From Macrobrachium rosenbergii (Eukaryota; Arthropoda; Malacostraca; Decapoda; Palaemonidae), in NCBI RefSeq assembly GCF_040412425.1, contig NC_089744.1, forward strand, positions 31,030,001-31,094,000: a stretch of DNA of 64,000 nt, read 5' to 3'. Shown piece by piece: positions 19,589-30,894 of the stretch. The notes below the pieces were generated by a model that was not told the DNA's origin, did not search any database, and was given only the letters and a program-made list of their open reading frames with translations. The position numbers and the translations under genes were made by a program. Numbering within the stretch: position 1 is the stretch's first letter; every line of letters starts with the position of its first letter.

Positions 19589-20210
19589 AAAGTCGAGGCC
19601 ATCGTCAGGTTCCCCACCCCTACCTCCATCAGGGCTGTACAAGAATTCCTCGGAATGGTCAACTACTACAGGAGATTCATCCCGGGGATCGTACACAGAG
19701 ATCTTCAAGGGCCGTCCGAAGACCTTACAGTGGGGCCCCGACCAGCAAAGGGCCTTCTCCCTGACGAAGGCCGCCCTTGCCAAGGCAACAGCTTTGGCCC
19801 ACCAGGACCCCAGCGCTCCCCTCCAGCTGACAACGAACGCCAGCAACGTCGCCTGCGGGGCTGTCCTGGAGCAAGTCGTCAACGGAGCCCCTCAACCCAC
19901 TGCCTTCTTCAGCAGGAAGCTCAGCCCCACCGAGTCCCGCTACAGCACCTTCAACAGGGAACTCTTCGCGGTGTACCAGGCGGTACGCCACTTCAAATTC
20001 CTCCTGGAGGGTATGCCCTTCACAGTTTGGACGGACCACCAGCTGCTGGTCCACACCTTCACAAAGCTGGGGGATGCATGGTCCTCCAGGCAGCAGCGGC
20101 ACCTCGCGGAGTTCACCTGTATCATCAAGTACCTCCCTGGCAGGAAGAACCCAGTAGCTGATGCCCTCTCGAGGATCGAAATCAATGAGGTGCAGTTCGG
20201 GATCGACTAA
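19589..20210 (+). pseudogene. RNase H region of Ty3/gypsy element G2
   Basis: The connection domain (EFLGMVNYYRRFIPGI, near 19645-19690) is followed, after a frame change, by RNase H at 19794-20210. That part has LQLTTNASNVACGAVLE, where N replaces the usual catalytic D of TTDAS, then STFNRELFAVYQAV and FTVWTDHQLLVHTF, and ends with LPGRKNPVADALSRI. The D-to-N change in the first active-site motif suggests loss of activity in addition to the frame changes. Confidence 0.9.
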
Positions 20211-20298
20211 GAGGACCTTGCCCGGGAACAGGCCACCGACCCAGAGATTCCAGCTTACCACACCGCCATCGCGTTGCTGAAGTGGAAAGTGGAAAGAC

Positions 20299-21079
20299 GT
20301 GCCCCTCACCCCTGGGGGGCCAACACTGCTGAGCGACGTGAGCACTGGCCACCCCCGCCCACTGGTGCCTGCCTCCCATCGTCGTCTGGTCTTCGACGCC
20401 ATCCACAGACTGTCCCGCCCCTCCAGCAGGATGACAGCCAAACTGCTGGTGGAGAAGTTCTTCTGGTACAGCACACAGAAGGATGCAACGGCCTGGGCGA
20501 GGCAGTGCATTCAGTGCCAGACCAGCAAAGTTGGGCGGCACACCAAATCGGGGGTGGGTGACTTCCCCCAGCCAGGAAGACGTTTTGGGCACATCCACGT
20601 CGACGTAGTGGGTCCTCTTCCCCCATCAAGAGGAGCCAGATACCTTCCAACAGTCGTCGACCGCTCCACCAGGTGGCCCAAAGTGACGCCCATGCAAGAA
20701 GCCACCGCCAGTGTGTGCACTGAGGCCCTCCTCTCCAGCTGGATCAGCCAGTTCGGTGTCCCAGACCATATAACCACGGACAGCGGACAGAGGCCCAGCA
20801 TTCCTGTCCGAGCTGTGGACTGCCCTGGCACGCCTGCTGGGGACCACTCACCACAGCACCACCACCTACAACCCCGCAGCCAATGGACTGGTGGAAAGGT
20901 TCCACAGGTCCCTGAAGGCGTCCCTCATGGCTCGTTGCACCACCGACAACTGGAAGTACCAGCTGCCCTGGGGGCTCCTCGGGCTGAGGACTGCCCCAGA
21001 GCCAACGGTGACCCGTCCGCAGCAGAGAAAGTTTACGGAGAGTCCCTCGTGGTCCCAGGTCCTCATCACGGAGGACTGA
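20299..21079 (+). pseudogene. Integrase of Ty3/gypsy element G2, frameshifted
   Basis: The zinc finger second half is visible as CIQCQTSKVGRH. The core has the first catalytic D in HIHVDVVGPLPPS and VVDRSTRWPKVTPM, and the second D in DHITTDSGQ. The usual RG is missing there, and the frame then shifts. The glutamate motif NGLVERFHRSLKASLMARC lies in another frame at 20880-20940. The order is intact but at least two indels break the protein. Confidence 0.88.
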
Positions 21080-21574
21080 GACAACCTGACAACACAGAGG
21101 CTCCGCGACAGGGTCGGAAATTTCGCCCCCTGCCGGCGGACATATACTGGCAGGACATCCCCTTTCATGCCTCCCTGTCTATCCTCCACCACCCGGGTCT
21201 TCGTCAGGAATGATGCCGTACTCCCACCCTTAACCAGGCCCTACATGGGGCCTTTCCTCGTACTGGAGAGAAACAAAAAGGCATTCCGGGTGGCCATCCA
21301 TGGGAAGGACAACTGGGTGTCAATAGACCGCCTCAAGCCTGCACTCCTGGAGGAAGAAGTCGGTGGCACTCCCCAAAAGACCCCGCAGGAAGTGGCGCCT
21401 CCTCAGCCCACCCTGCCCCCAAGAAAATCTCGTGGGCACCCCCATAAGGCCCCGGGCCCAGGCAGGGGAGCAACCAACCACTCCTGTATGCAAGACACCG
21501 AAGAAGTCGAACGCACCCCCCAGCTGACATCGAGACAGATTAATGAATACAATACAGTAGCATATTATATGTGA
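21080..21574 (+). pseudogene. Integrase C-terminal domain of G2
   Basis: The frame 21167-21574 carries FVRNDAVLPPLTRPYMGPFL, then FRVAIHGKDNWVSIDRLKPA, the small barrel domain of Ty3/gypsy integrases. A proline-rich tail follows. The element loses recognisable sequence near 21590 without a polypurine tract or a 3' LTR. Confidence 0.85.
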
Positions 21575-21589
21575 AATGGCGAGATGTTT

Positions 21590-22315
21590 GGCGTCTTCAC
21601 AAACAGAAACATACATACAGTTTGATACAGAAGATTCGGTGGAACATTATGAGTACATGATTAGAATGCTTGCATGGCAATGCAAGTAGTGGTGATTGTA
21701 CATAAATCGAGACAACACTGGTTAGGGAGAAACAGACGGAAATATTGTATGATAGAAGTTGCGTTCCTTGAGAGAGAGAAAACGGGGTGCTCTTGTTTTT
21801 GTCTGAGTCCTTCCGAAGGTATGATGCACACACACGTGTGCTCGAAAGAGACTGCGATCGGCGCGATGAGGTCTCTTACAAGCCTACTACCAAAAGAATT
21901 AGGAAAATAATTTTTCAGTTGCTAAAAGAAACATATGTTTAAATGGACTTACTTTTAATTTTGCACAATGGTGAGAGAGAGGGAGATTGAACTGAGGTGT
22001 TTACATACATTGGTAAGCTATTTTATGATTTTGCAGGATTTTAATTTAGCATTTTATTGATATTCTGCTGTGTTTACATGTCTTATTTGAAAATTAGTTT
22101 ATAAATAATTTATCATAAAAATGTATTTAGTTACAAAAATAAAATTAAAACACAGTACTTAGTGAATACTGCTCTGAAAAAATCTGCAAAATACAGTAGT
22201 TAATTTTCAGCTATATATTTGGAGACAAGTTCCACAGAAAAACCTGCGATTAACTAAAGGCGTGATTACTGATCCGTGATCTAGCAGGGACCTACGGTAT
22301 ACTTTTAATTACAGC
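21590..22315. other. Non-coding spacer with a possible MITE end
   Basis: No coding sequence. Between about 22130 and 22305 there is loose similarity (AGTGAATA, GTTCCACAGA-AAACC, GTATAC) to the right part of the Tigger-like transposon at 50234-50380, so it may be a diverged relative. The boundaries could not be defined. G3 coding similarity starts at once at about 22316. Confidence 0.35.
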
Positions 22316-23836
22316 TGTTTCGACCTTCAACACGCAGGGGCTACTTTTCAATGGCTTATGGACAACATCCTCGGAGAATTACCCTCCTGTGTCATCTACG
22401 TCGGCGATATTCTTATTTTCAGCCCCAACTATAAACAGCACATTAAGGACGCAAAACAAGTCCTTGAGAAATTCAAAGAAAATGGCTAGTAGTCCAACAA
22501 AATAAATGCATGGGCAAAAACACAGTAAAATTTCTTGGTCATCAAATAAACTCTGAAGGAGCTAAACCTATCCCGACAAGGGTCGAACCCGTTACTGAGT
22601 TCCCAAGGCCAAGTGACATTAAATCACTTCAAGAGTTAAGTGGCATGATCAATTATTACCACCGTTTTATACCCAACCTGGCTAAAATCATGTCCCCTTC
22701 GTACAAATGTTTAAAAGCAAAACCCAAACCATTATGCTGGACTGATAAGCAAGAAACTGCTTTTCAAGAAGCCAAAAAAGCCCTTGGTTCTGCTGCAATA
22801 CTGTTTCCTCTCTTCCATTGGTCCCTTACACTGACCACAGATGCAAGTAGCACAGCAATGGGCATGGTACTTGAACATGATAGACAGCAAAAAGGTATTT
22901 CCAGCGGAACAAAAATACTCCACGTTCGACATTTTAGGCACATGCTTGAGGAGCGGCAATTCGTGGTGCAAACGGACCATCAGCCCTTGGTCCACACTTT
23001 CACAAAAGACAGATTGCTGTTCGGTGCACCAACAGCGACAACTATCGGCAATCTCCGAGTTTTCCTGCACCATCAGGTACCTGAAGGGCACCTCCAACAA
23101 CTTCACAGATGCCCTTTCCAGAATCACCATTAATGCCGTCCAGAGCAGGATATCATATCACAAGATTTCAGCAGCCCAGAAGGATGACTCTGACCCTACA
23201 GCAACCCTGGCAAGAAAGTTCAGCCCTCTCGTGGAGGATTTCACCATAGATGACAGAGAAATGACCATTGCCTATGAAACGAGTGCCAGACGCCCTCGCC
23301 CCTATCTACCGCTTGCCTTGAGGAGAAAGGCTCTCAGTCTTGCCCACAATCTGTCACACCCATCAGGCTGCTCCACCGTCCGTATCCTGACAAAACAATA
23401 CATTTGGTGGGCAATGAAGATGGACATTAAGAAATGGGCTCACAAATGTCTCCCTTGCCAAATGTCCAAGGTCACGAAGCACACACAATCGGATAGAATT
23501 CTGAATAACCAACTGCCGTCTCGCCCATATGCATGTCAACATTGTGGGCCCCCTACCTCCCTCCAAGAGGTACAGATACCTCTTCACCATCGTCGACCAA
23601 AATACCAGATGGCCTGAGGCAACACCTGTCAAACAGCAGACTGCAGAAAGTTGCATGACAGCTCTGATTAACTGGGTTAATCAACACACAGTCCCTCAGT
23701 ATATCACCAGCGATAGGGGGCTACTTTCAAGTCGACCCTATGGAGCTCCCTTGCTGCCAGCCTCAAAAATAAACCATACAACGGCCTTCAACCCACAAGC
23801 CAACGGTATGTTTGAGCGGTTCCATCACTCCCTTAA
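22316..23836 (+). pseudogene. pol remnant (RT, RNase H, integrase) of old Ty3/gypsy element
   Basis: It starts inside RT at AGATFQWLMDN (22332) and has VIYVGDILIFS, where the catalytic YVDD is YVGD. RNase H follows with TLTTDASSTAMGMVLE, FVVQTDHQPLVHTF and YLKGTSNNFTDALSRI. The integrase has LARK...SVPQYITSDRG and NPQANGMFERFHHSLK. Several frame changes occur near 23050, 23530 and 23740. It is related to G2 but AT-richer and clearly diverged. A TTAA-flanked transposon interrupts it directly after the glutamate motif; the end resumes at 25038. Confidence 0.9.
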
Positions 23837-24365
23837 GGGCATACCGTACCCTCTGACATAATATCAATAAAAAAATTTTTTTATTAAAGCATTTAATATT
23901 TCAACTTAATACTTTCAAGGTAAAATTATAATACCATTGCCAACTTTATGTGAGCATAAGAACACAATATGTCTGTCCGTCATATGATGTTACAAACATA
24001 TTGCAGTCTACCCTAGACTCACCTAATTTTGTATTTAGATACTCAAATATATAAACAACACATGATTTTGTTTTTTCTAAAATCTCAAATAGATAAAGAT
24101 ATATATGTCATAAAACATATGTCATGTGTAACGTCAAGAAAATAGCATTTTTCGTACTGAAATTCCTTCTAGCACTATAATTATTCACGTTATAAAAAAA
24201 AATCGAAATTTTACGAGAAAGGCACACCCAATATGCACTCACATGAGCAGTTTCAAGAAGTTCCTATTATTTTTAGAATTTTGGCAAATATTTCAATCCC
24301 AAAAAGTAGTGTTTTGAGTTATAGCACTTTCAAGTTTTCGGTACCATGTCAGCACAAAGCTTGAA

Positions 24366-24525
24366 ATTTCAGTACAACATACCTAGAATTTTACAAGAAT
24401 ATTTGTCGTCTATAGAATCAAAATATGTTAAAGAAAGCTGTGTTATTCTCACACACAGCATTCTTTAATGTATACTGATTCTATAGACGATAATTCTTCT
24501 TGTAATTCTAATACTTACCACAGAT
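24366..24525. repeat. Long imperfect hairpin inside the TTAA element
   Basis: Two arms of about 60 bases (CTAGAATTTTACAAGAAT... and its reversed partner ending TTCTTGTAATTCTAA) surround a short loop near 24450-24460. The central stem TCTATAGAATCA / TGATTCTATAGA is perfect. Confidence 0.8.
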
Positions 24526-24538
24526 TATTGCTACAAGC

Positions 24539-24856
24539 TCATCTTGATAATGTGTTCGGATCCACCATCATTGGCATCCCACTCTCTCTCCCTAATTTTG
24601 TTGTTTTGTTTGCTCTTTTAACAGCAATTTTGTGGCTCATTGCTGGGGTGTCATCACAATGCCAAATCATTGCAGAGAAGTATTGTTTAACCAGCAATGA
24701 GCGCCTTCCCCCACTTTGCCAACGACTCGTTGGTGTTGGTGAATGTTTGGAGTTGAGAGAGATGCCAAAAAACACTAGAAAATCACAGAAATATCTTCGA
24801 GAAAAGGCAAAAATAAGCCATGTTGCTACTCTAGTAAGGCATATACTTGCGTGCAT
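24539..24856 (-). pseudogene. Possible transposase remnant in the TTAA element
   Basis: A 105-codon open frame with AMIWHCDDTPAMSHKIAVKR followed by GRESGMPMMVDPNTL. The spacing of W, D, VKR and P recalls the end of the piggyBac catalytic region before the MGGVD motif, but no catalytic residue can be assigned and the match is weak. The opposite strand is open over the same stretch, so it may be chance. Confidence 0.2.
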
Positions 24857-25037
24857 CCCTTTAAATGGTTACGTATGTTGTCCTTGTAAACCAAACGGGA
24901 GGGGTTACGGGCCGCGGACAGTTCATATTTACCTGTTGGGTTAAAGTTAGATGATTATAGAATGTAAATTAGCATACATCTTAATTTTGATATTTTGAAG
25001 GTATATCGGCTATTCAGAAAGTATGGTATGCCGTTAA

Positions 25038-25375
25038 AGCAGCGCTCATTGCCAGATGTCAAGATGGGAGGTGGAGAAAGGAGTTGCCACAGATTTTATT
25101 AGGACTGAGAACAGCCCACACGCAGCCCTCAATACTTTACCGGCTGAGGCACTCTACGGACAATCATTAGCAACACCCACAGACGTACTTCTGGACCCAA
25201 ATAAACCCACCACCCTCGCCGATGTCTGCAGAGTGGTAGAAAAAATCATGCCAGCAAGGAAGACATCACGGCTAAGAAATCCTACGTCCCCGCAGAACTC
25301 AAGCGTACAAAATGTGTTCGTCAGGACAGATGCACACCAATCACCCCCCTCCCCTGCTTACTAGGGACCTCAACG
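25038..25375 (+). pseudogene. Integrase C-terminal remainder of the old Ty3/gypsy element
   Basis: Resumes directly behind the TTAA element with (A)ALIARCQDGRWRKELPQILL and then GLRTA in one frame, then PAEALYGQSLATPTDVLLD, the typical end of the integrase core. The final frame contains RLRNPTSPQNSSVQNVFVRT before the barrel region degenerates. It belongs to the same copy as 22316-23836. Confidence 0.88.
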
Positions 25376-25515
25376 CATCCTGCAGTGCAAATGTAAGTGC
25401 TGGGAGATGTCACTGGCTGGAAGAACTAACTGGATCTCAGAAGACAAGACTGAAATCAGCATACATTCTGGAGGATGATTCGTCTCCCCAGAGTCCTTTT
25501 GGTTGGGGGAGTACT

Positions 25516-25920
25516 GTAAGGCCCTCCAGGCACTCATCATCCAAAACAACAAAACACGACCCCCCTAAGAACGTAAAGTTTCCCCAGAAAACACAAATCG
25601 ATGATTGATGGCTGAATCAGTGATTTTTATGTATTTTCAGGAAATACAATACAGTATTTTGCTTGTAAATCACACATCAACCATAAATGTAAAACATGTC
25701 AAGCTTTTGAGTCATTTGTAAGAGAAAACTCTTCTCATGCTGGACAAAGAATTGTCAAGTATTTTTCAGGTGTGAGAAAACACAACTGATCATAAAATGT
25801 GCCCTTCTTGTTCTAATGTCCTACACTATTTTTCCGCTCACGGAAACCGATGTCGTCAGAATTCTGTGATAATACATCAGTTAGTAGTTGACCATGTCTC
25901 TGTTTACACTCGCATCCTAA
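25516..25920 (+). repeat. Old LTR of Ty3/gypsy element G1/G3 (3' side)
   Basis: Starts TGTAAGGCCCTCCAGG and ends near CGCATCCTAAA. It is homologous along its whole length to 16171-16711, except that it has the duplicated LTR segment only once. It lies about 140 bp behind the integrase end, where a 3' LTR is expected. Visual divergence between the LTR pair is high, so the insertion is old. Confidence 0.8.
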
Positions 25921-26266
25921 ATCCTAACCATTTTTTACTCTACATCCTTAAGTTTCGTGCCTAAAAGACCATTTTTACCTTCATTCTTAAGTTTTAGGAA
26001 AGACTGATTCACAAATCTTTCATTTTGGCCTTGATATTAGCACTCTTACACATTTAGCTTAAATGCTCTCTTTTTGGCTCTGAGAACTTACTTGCATTTC
26101 AGCCATACTTTATAAGTACTGTTCATTTTAATCTACCCTTCTATAGGGTAACTGTGTTTAATTATACACTTTCAAGTACCATTTCTAAGAGTCTTCTGTG
26201 ACTTGAGTATGGCTTATTATTTTTAGAATGAAACCAATTGCAACTTGCAACAATCACAGACTGTGA

Positions 26267-26268
26267 GA

Positions 26269-26338
<70 letters not shown>

Positions 26339-26895
26339 TCTTTACTAACTAGTGTTTATCACAAACTACTGTGAAACAAAAGAAAGATCTGGTGAGAGAG
26401 AGAGTTTTACCACTCTACAGTGAAATACTATGAGTTGTATTTTACCACTGTACAGTAAAAAATGAGAGAGAGATTTTTACTATTCTAGAATGAACTATTA
26501 TGAGAGAGAGAGAGTTTTACCTTTCTAGAATGAAATTATACGAGAGAGAGTGACTGAGTTTCACCACACTGCAATGAAATGCTGAGAAAGAGAGAGAGAG
26601 TTTTACCACTCGACAGTGAAATATTGAGAGAGAGAAAGAGAGAATTTACCACTGTACAATGCAATATTACGAGAAATATGTGAGAGAGAGAATTTACCAT
26701 ACCATCATCAAATATAATGCAAGAGAGAGAGAATTTACCACACCATGATGAAATATTATTCAAGAGATAGAGATAGATAGTTTCACCACACTACAATGAA
26801 ATACTAAAAAGAGAGAAAAATTTACCACACCCTGATGAAATATGTGAGATAGAGGTAGTTTCACCACACTACAATGAAACACTGAGAGAGTTTTG
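26267..26895. repeat. GA microsatellite grading into a GA-rich minisatellite
   Basis: A pure GA tract (about 26273-26335) is followed by more than ten degenerate units of 40-55 bp of the type GAGAGAGAG-TTTTACCAC(T/A)CTACAGTGAAATA. Units differ in GA length and in TTTACCAC against TTTCACCACA. Open frames through it are artefacts. Confidence 0.9.
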
Positions 26896-27295
26896 GGGCA
26901 TTCTCTGTCAGATCAACCAGTGCTTAACATCATCTCTCAGATTTTGCTGAAATTTGGTTTGTAGGGAAATCATTGGCCCTGAATCCATTTCTGAAATTTT
27001 TAGACCAATCCGACAAATGGTTAAAAAAACATGACCTTGGAAAATTTGAGGTCATGTGAGGTCACATTTTCAGCGACCCATAACTTGGTTAATAATGATC
27101 AGAGTTGCATAAATGTATATGTATTTAGAATCAGAAAGAGCCAAGGGATTCAAATACACAGGCTAAAACTCTAGGTTGAAAAATAAAAGTTATACAAAAA
27201 ACTAAATTTGAGGTCACAATTTGACCTCCAGGGTATCAAATGAGAATTTTTTTATAGATGTAAAAAATGAAGGAAAGGGCATTAGCTATTAGAAT

Positions 27296-27332
<37 letters not shown>

Positions 27333-27969
27333 GAGTATAAGTATTTTTCATGAAACTAACCTATAAGTGAACACCATATTCATAAGTTGGGTGTCAATTC
27401 TACTTATTTTTCCACACTAAGCTCATATTTTGACATACAGATTTTTTTATAGATATAAAAACAAAGACAAGGTTCTTAGCTATGAGGAACAATCATAAAA
27501 ATGTTTGGTAATGTTGGTACTTTTTATGTAACTAACTTACAAGTGAACAAAACAATAAAAAATCATTGTTGGTACTTTCCATGTCACTTAAGTAAACACC
27601 AAATTTAAAAATTGCTTATATATTCCAGGAATTGTAATATCTTAGTCCTTAGATATAAATTCGAGCTTGGCAAACACCAAGACTATAAGAAATAAAATTT
27701 ATATTACTGCTAATCTGCACTGAAATAGTTATAGCAAAGAACAACACCTAATTTATGGATTCATTTACTCGCCAACACAAGTTTTGCATTTGCAATGCTT
27801 TCATCAATTTCTTTTTTTGGAAAAATGTACAGAATTCTGCTGCCTCCTCTTAGGCTAGGACAATTCATTACTCATTACAGTTAATATATGAAGTCCCGGC
27901 ACAGCACAAGAATCCTTGTTTGATGGATAATAATATGCACTTGCTCCTGATGACCCAGAAGGGTGTAGA
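26896..27969. other. Gene-free AT-rich sequence with poly(A)
   Basis: No gene was recognised. A run of about 29 A residues lies at 27300-27328, possibly the tail of a retroposed sequence, but no body upstream could be identified. Segments repeat loosely (CATATTTTGACATACAG, TTTTTTATAGATRTAAAA near 27250 and 27445). Confidence 0.4.
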
Positions 27970-29480
27970 AAGTTCATTGTGAAATCATCAAACCCTTCAC
28001 ATTATTCCTCCACAATTCCATACCAAACTTCCTGGTTTGATACACTTTTGGTTACCAAGTATTGTAAGTTCATTAGAAATGTGACCTTTCCTTATTCTTT
28101 TCTTTTCTCCAAAGCCACCTGAGATGGGATGCACCATCAGATCTTCCTTGTCCAGTGGAACAAGTCTGTGATATTTCTGAGTTCCAGGAATGGCCCTACT
28201 TTCCTTAAATTGATGGTCCAACTTCTTTTCTGCCTCTTTCAATTCTGCTGTAGTAACATAGAAAAATTTGATCTTGCTTAAGTTTTCTTCTCAAAACTGA
28301 AACATGTTCTGGTGTAAGAATTTGCCTCTCAGTAGTTCTCTGCAAACTGGCACGAGCAGTAGCTCTTTTTACCGTCCCTCCAATCCCATGACAGGTATTT
28401 ATTCCATGGGATGTAGCAAAGAACTGCCACTCACAAGCCAGACCAAAATCCTTTCATGGTAATAGAGGTTTGTGAAATTATATCTGTTCTTATATTGGCC
28501 AGCACATCCATCTGAGAAACAGTGCACCTTCTTTAATTGTGGGCATCTGAATTTACCATAAGTCATAAGCTTCATTATGAATGTGTAAACCATTATAGTG
28601 TTGTGTTTTAGTGATGCAGATAAGAAACACACACTAAAATGGCTAAGTTCCTGGTCTACAGATGATTTGTAATAGATGACAAAAGGGTGAACTGTACACC
28701 GTGAATTGTCCCAGTGAAAACCTTGGGCAGCATCCTGGACAATAAAAGAATAACTCTCAGATAAATCCCCTACTACAACTACCTCGCTCTCAGGTGGTAA
28801 CGATTCCTTCAACTGCTTATAGTACTGGGATTGTTGCTGAGCAACAAAGTGATGACGAACCAACCGACAGATTTTCATGCTTAGGGATGATAAGTATTCA
28901 TGAAGTGGTTCCACCTTATCAACCATTGTACAACGGTCAACAGTCACCCATTGCTTGTAAGTTACTTCATTTGGAGCTGATTTCACACTGTCAAGCAACT
29001 CGAGAAAATTCAGGACACCCTCTTCCCCTGGGCAATCATTGCAAAGTTGCATCATGCAGGTCTCTCTCTCTGTGCTGCAGACACTGTAATCCAGAAGATC
29101 CTTGTAAGAAAGACCTCTTTCTCCCAATGCAGCTAGCTGTAATTTTGGATTTTGATGATAAGTGCAGACACCGACAGAATGAGTCCCACCACTACCAGCA
29201 AGCACACAATATGATGGCTGTAATTTTGCAAATGTGGAAAATCCAACTTTGGGATTCTTTTCATCATTTTTGTATAGTTCAAAAGTCTTAAATTTCCAAG
29301 GATCAATCACTTTTGCACCTTTGTTGGACCTTCAGCACTGATAACTTTAATGCAATCCTTTTGTCCAGGACACATACGACTAACATCATCTGACTCATAG
29401 AATCTTCTAACTATATCTTGGTTCTCTTTAGTTATTACTTTTCCTTTGAGAGAAAGAGACTCTGTGTAGAGCTAAAAGCC
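27970..29480 (-). pseudogene. Transposase-like gene of unclear class, frameshifted
   Basis: The main frame (28399-29310, about 300 codons) holds GFSTFAKLQPSYCVLAGSGG, then THSVGVCTYHQN, VVVVGDLSESYSF, VQDAAQGFHWDNS and KVHCFSDGCAGQYKNRYNF. In the next frame, behind a frameshift near 28440, EWQFFATSHGINTC and HGIGGTVKRATARASL follow. A third segment (27997-28242) gives LDHQFKESRAIPGTQ and further residues. Upstream, RRFYESDDVSRMCPGQKDC (29340-29410) extends the N-terminus. I know this pattern from multicopy uncharacterised invertebrate proteins. The spaced acidic motifs (GDLSESY, FSDG) suggest an RNase H-fold DDE transposase, which is an inference. Three or more frame breaks make it a pseudogene. 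Confidence 0.7.
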
Positions 29481-30857
29481 CTGGGGTCCATCTTATGAAG
29501 CATTTCACTACAGCAAAACAGCTGTAAAAATTCCAGTCTTTTAGAAATAAAATTATATTTCCTATACTAGCCCAATACCTTGACCTGGCCTAATTCTTTT
29601 GTAGGGCAAAGTCCCCGACACCATAGTCCACTGAGGTAACATTCTCAACTCCCATAGGACTGTCACGTAGGATTTTTTCTTCATGAAATACATTAAACCT
29701 TTTTAATATTTGATCTGCATTCTATGCCTTTACAGATTGGTTCAAGTGGGTTATTCATCAAATAGCCATGAGTCGCACAAGAGTGACCAATTTGAAGATG
29801 GGCTAATATTACTCCAGTGTGGCATTCTTTATGCAATATAGGACACCAAATACTACAATGTATTTAGTTTGCTTTAATGCAACTGATGGTATTTCTTGCA
29901 GATACATCTGCAAAACAGTCAAGGAATCAGAAGGGCAATTTGATTAAAAAATATGAGTTCGTGAATAAAAACAATGTCAATTGTTAGTAACAAACCCGTT
30001 ACTTTAACCTGGGCAGAAGGATACTGTGCTGCTGCAATGCCAACCAAGTGATATGATCCAGAAAGGAACAAAAAGAAAGCTCCCTAAATAGTGAGGTATA
30101 AAGAATCCAAAATTTCAGGGGCAAAAGGGGTCAGGAGGTGGACTGTAAATTCTTCCAAAACAAGTGGATTACTTTTGAAAGGGGTGGTGGATGGAAACCT
30201 TGGAAATGTTTAGTGGATAGGCAAGTTGCTTGGTACATGAAGATGAAAAAGATAGCCGACATAGAAACTTGCCCTGTTGTAGCTGATGGGCCTGAGAAAC
30301 CAAAGTTCAATGAAACATTTCTATGGGTAGTATTAAAGAGAATAGCCAGCGAAATAAACAAGTTGAAACTGAACCAAAAAGACTTTTTTACTCTCTTAAC
30401 TGGTCAGAACGAGCAGCGATAAAAGTTGTAGTTCGCTGAAATGCAGGATTTGTAACCAAATTTCAGAAAAGAGAGACCAAACCTGACGCAAATCTTGCTG
30501 AAAAAAAAAGGCATAAAAAAGGGTTGAAGGGAGGTGGGAACTTAAAATGAGTCTGAAAAGGCAAAATTGGAAATTAGCCATGATGTAACCTGGCAGCTGT
30601 AGTCCGGGTTCAGAAAGCTCAAGTGAGAAAAGGCAAACACTGGTGTAAAAATGTTAACAGTGCTGGGCCTTGCCTACAAAAGTCAGCTACTGCGGCCTGG
30701 TGTTTTTGTTTTTCCTTCTACAGTGGATTATAGTGTCTAAAAAGTCCCCAGGTTAATGTAATGGGCTGGTAATATGTAATGATAGCTAGAAGAATATTAG
30801 TTAGGAATAGCGTAAATGTAAGAGAGAAAAAGAAATGAGAGAGAACCATTAACAGAC

Positions 30858-30894
<37 letters not shown>

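Larger units (their letters stand above)
23837..25033. mobile_element. TTAA-flanked DNA transposon, piggyBac-like, inserted in old integrase
   Basis: 1197 bp with terminal inverted repeats: left GGCATACCGTACCCTCTGA, right (reversed) GGCATACCATACTTTCTGA. TTAA stands at both borders (23833-23836 and 25034-25037). Removing it and one TTAA rejoins the integrase reading HHSLK with the downstream sequence. TTAA duplications are characteristic of piggyBac elements. No intact transposase is present, so it is non-autonomous or decayed. Confidence 0.85.

Noticed and set aside
19725..20510. Minus-strand ORF of 261 codons
   Set aside because: Antisense of RNase H and integrase of G2, no motif.
28794..29291. 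Plus-strand ORF of 165 codons
   Set aside because: Shadow of the transposase-like gene on the minus strand, which has the recognisable motifs.
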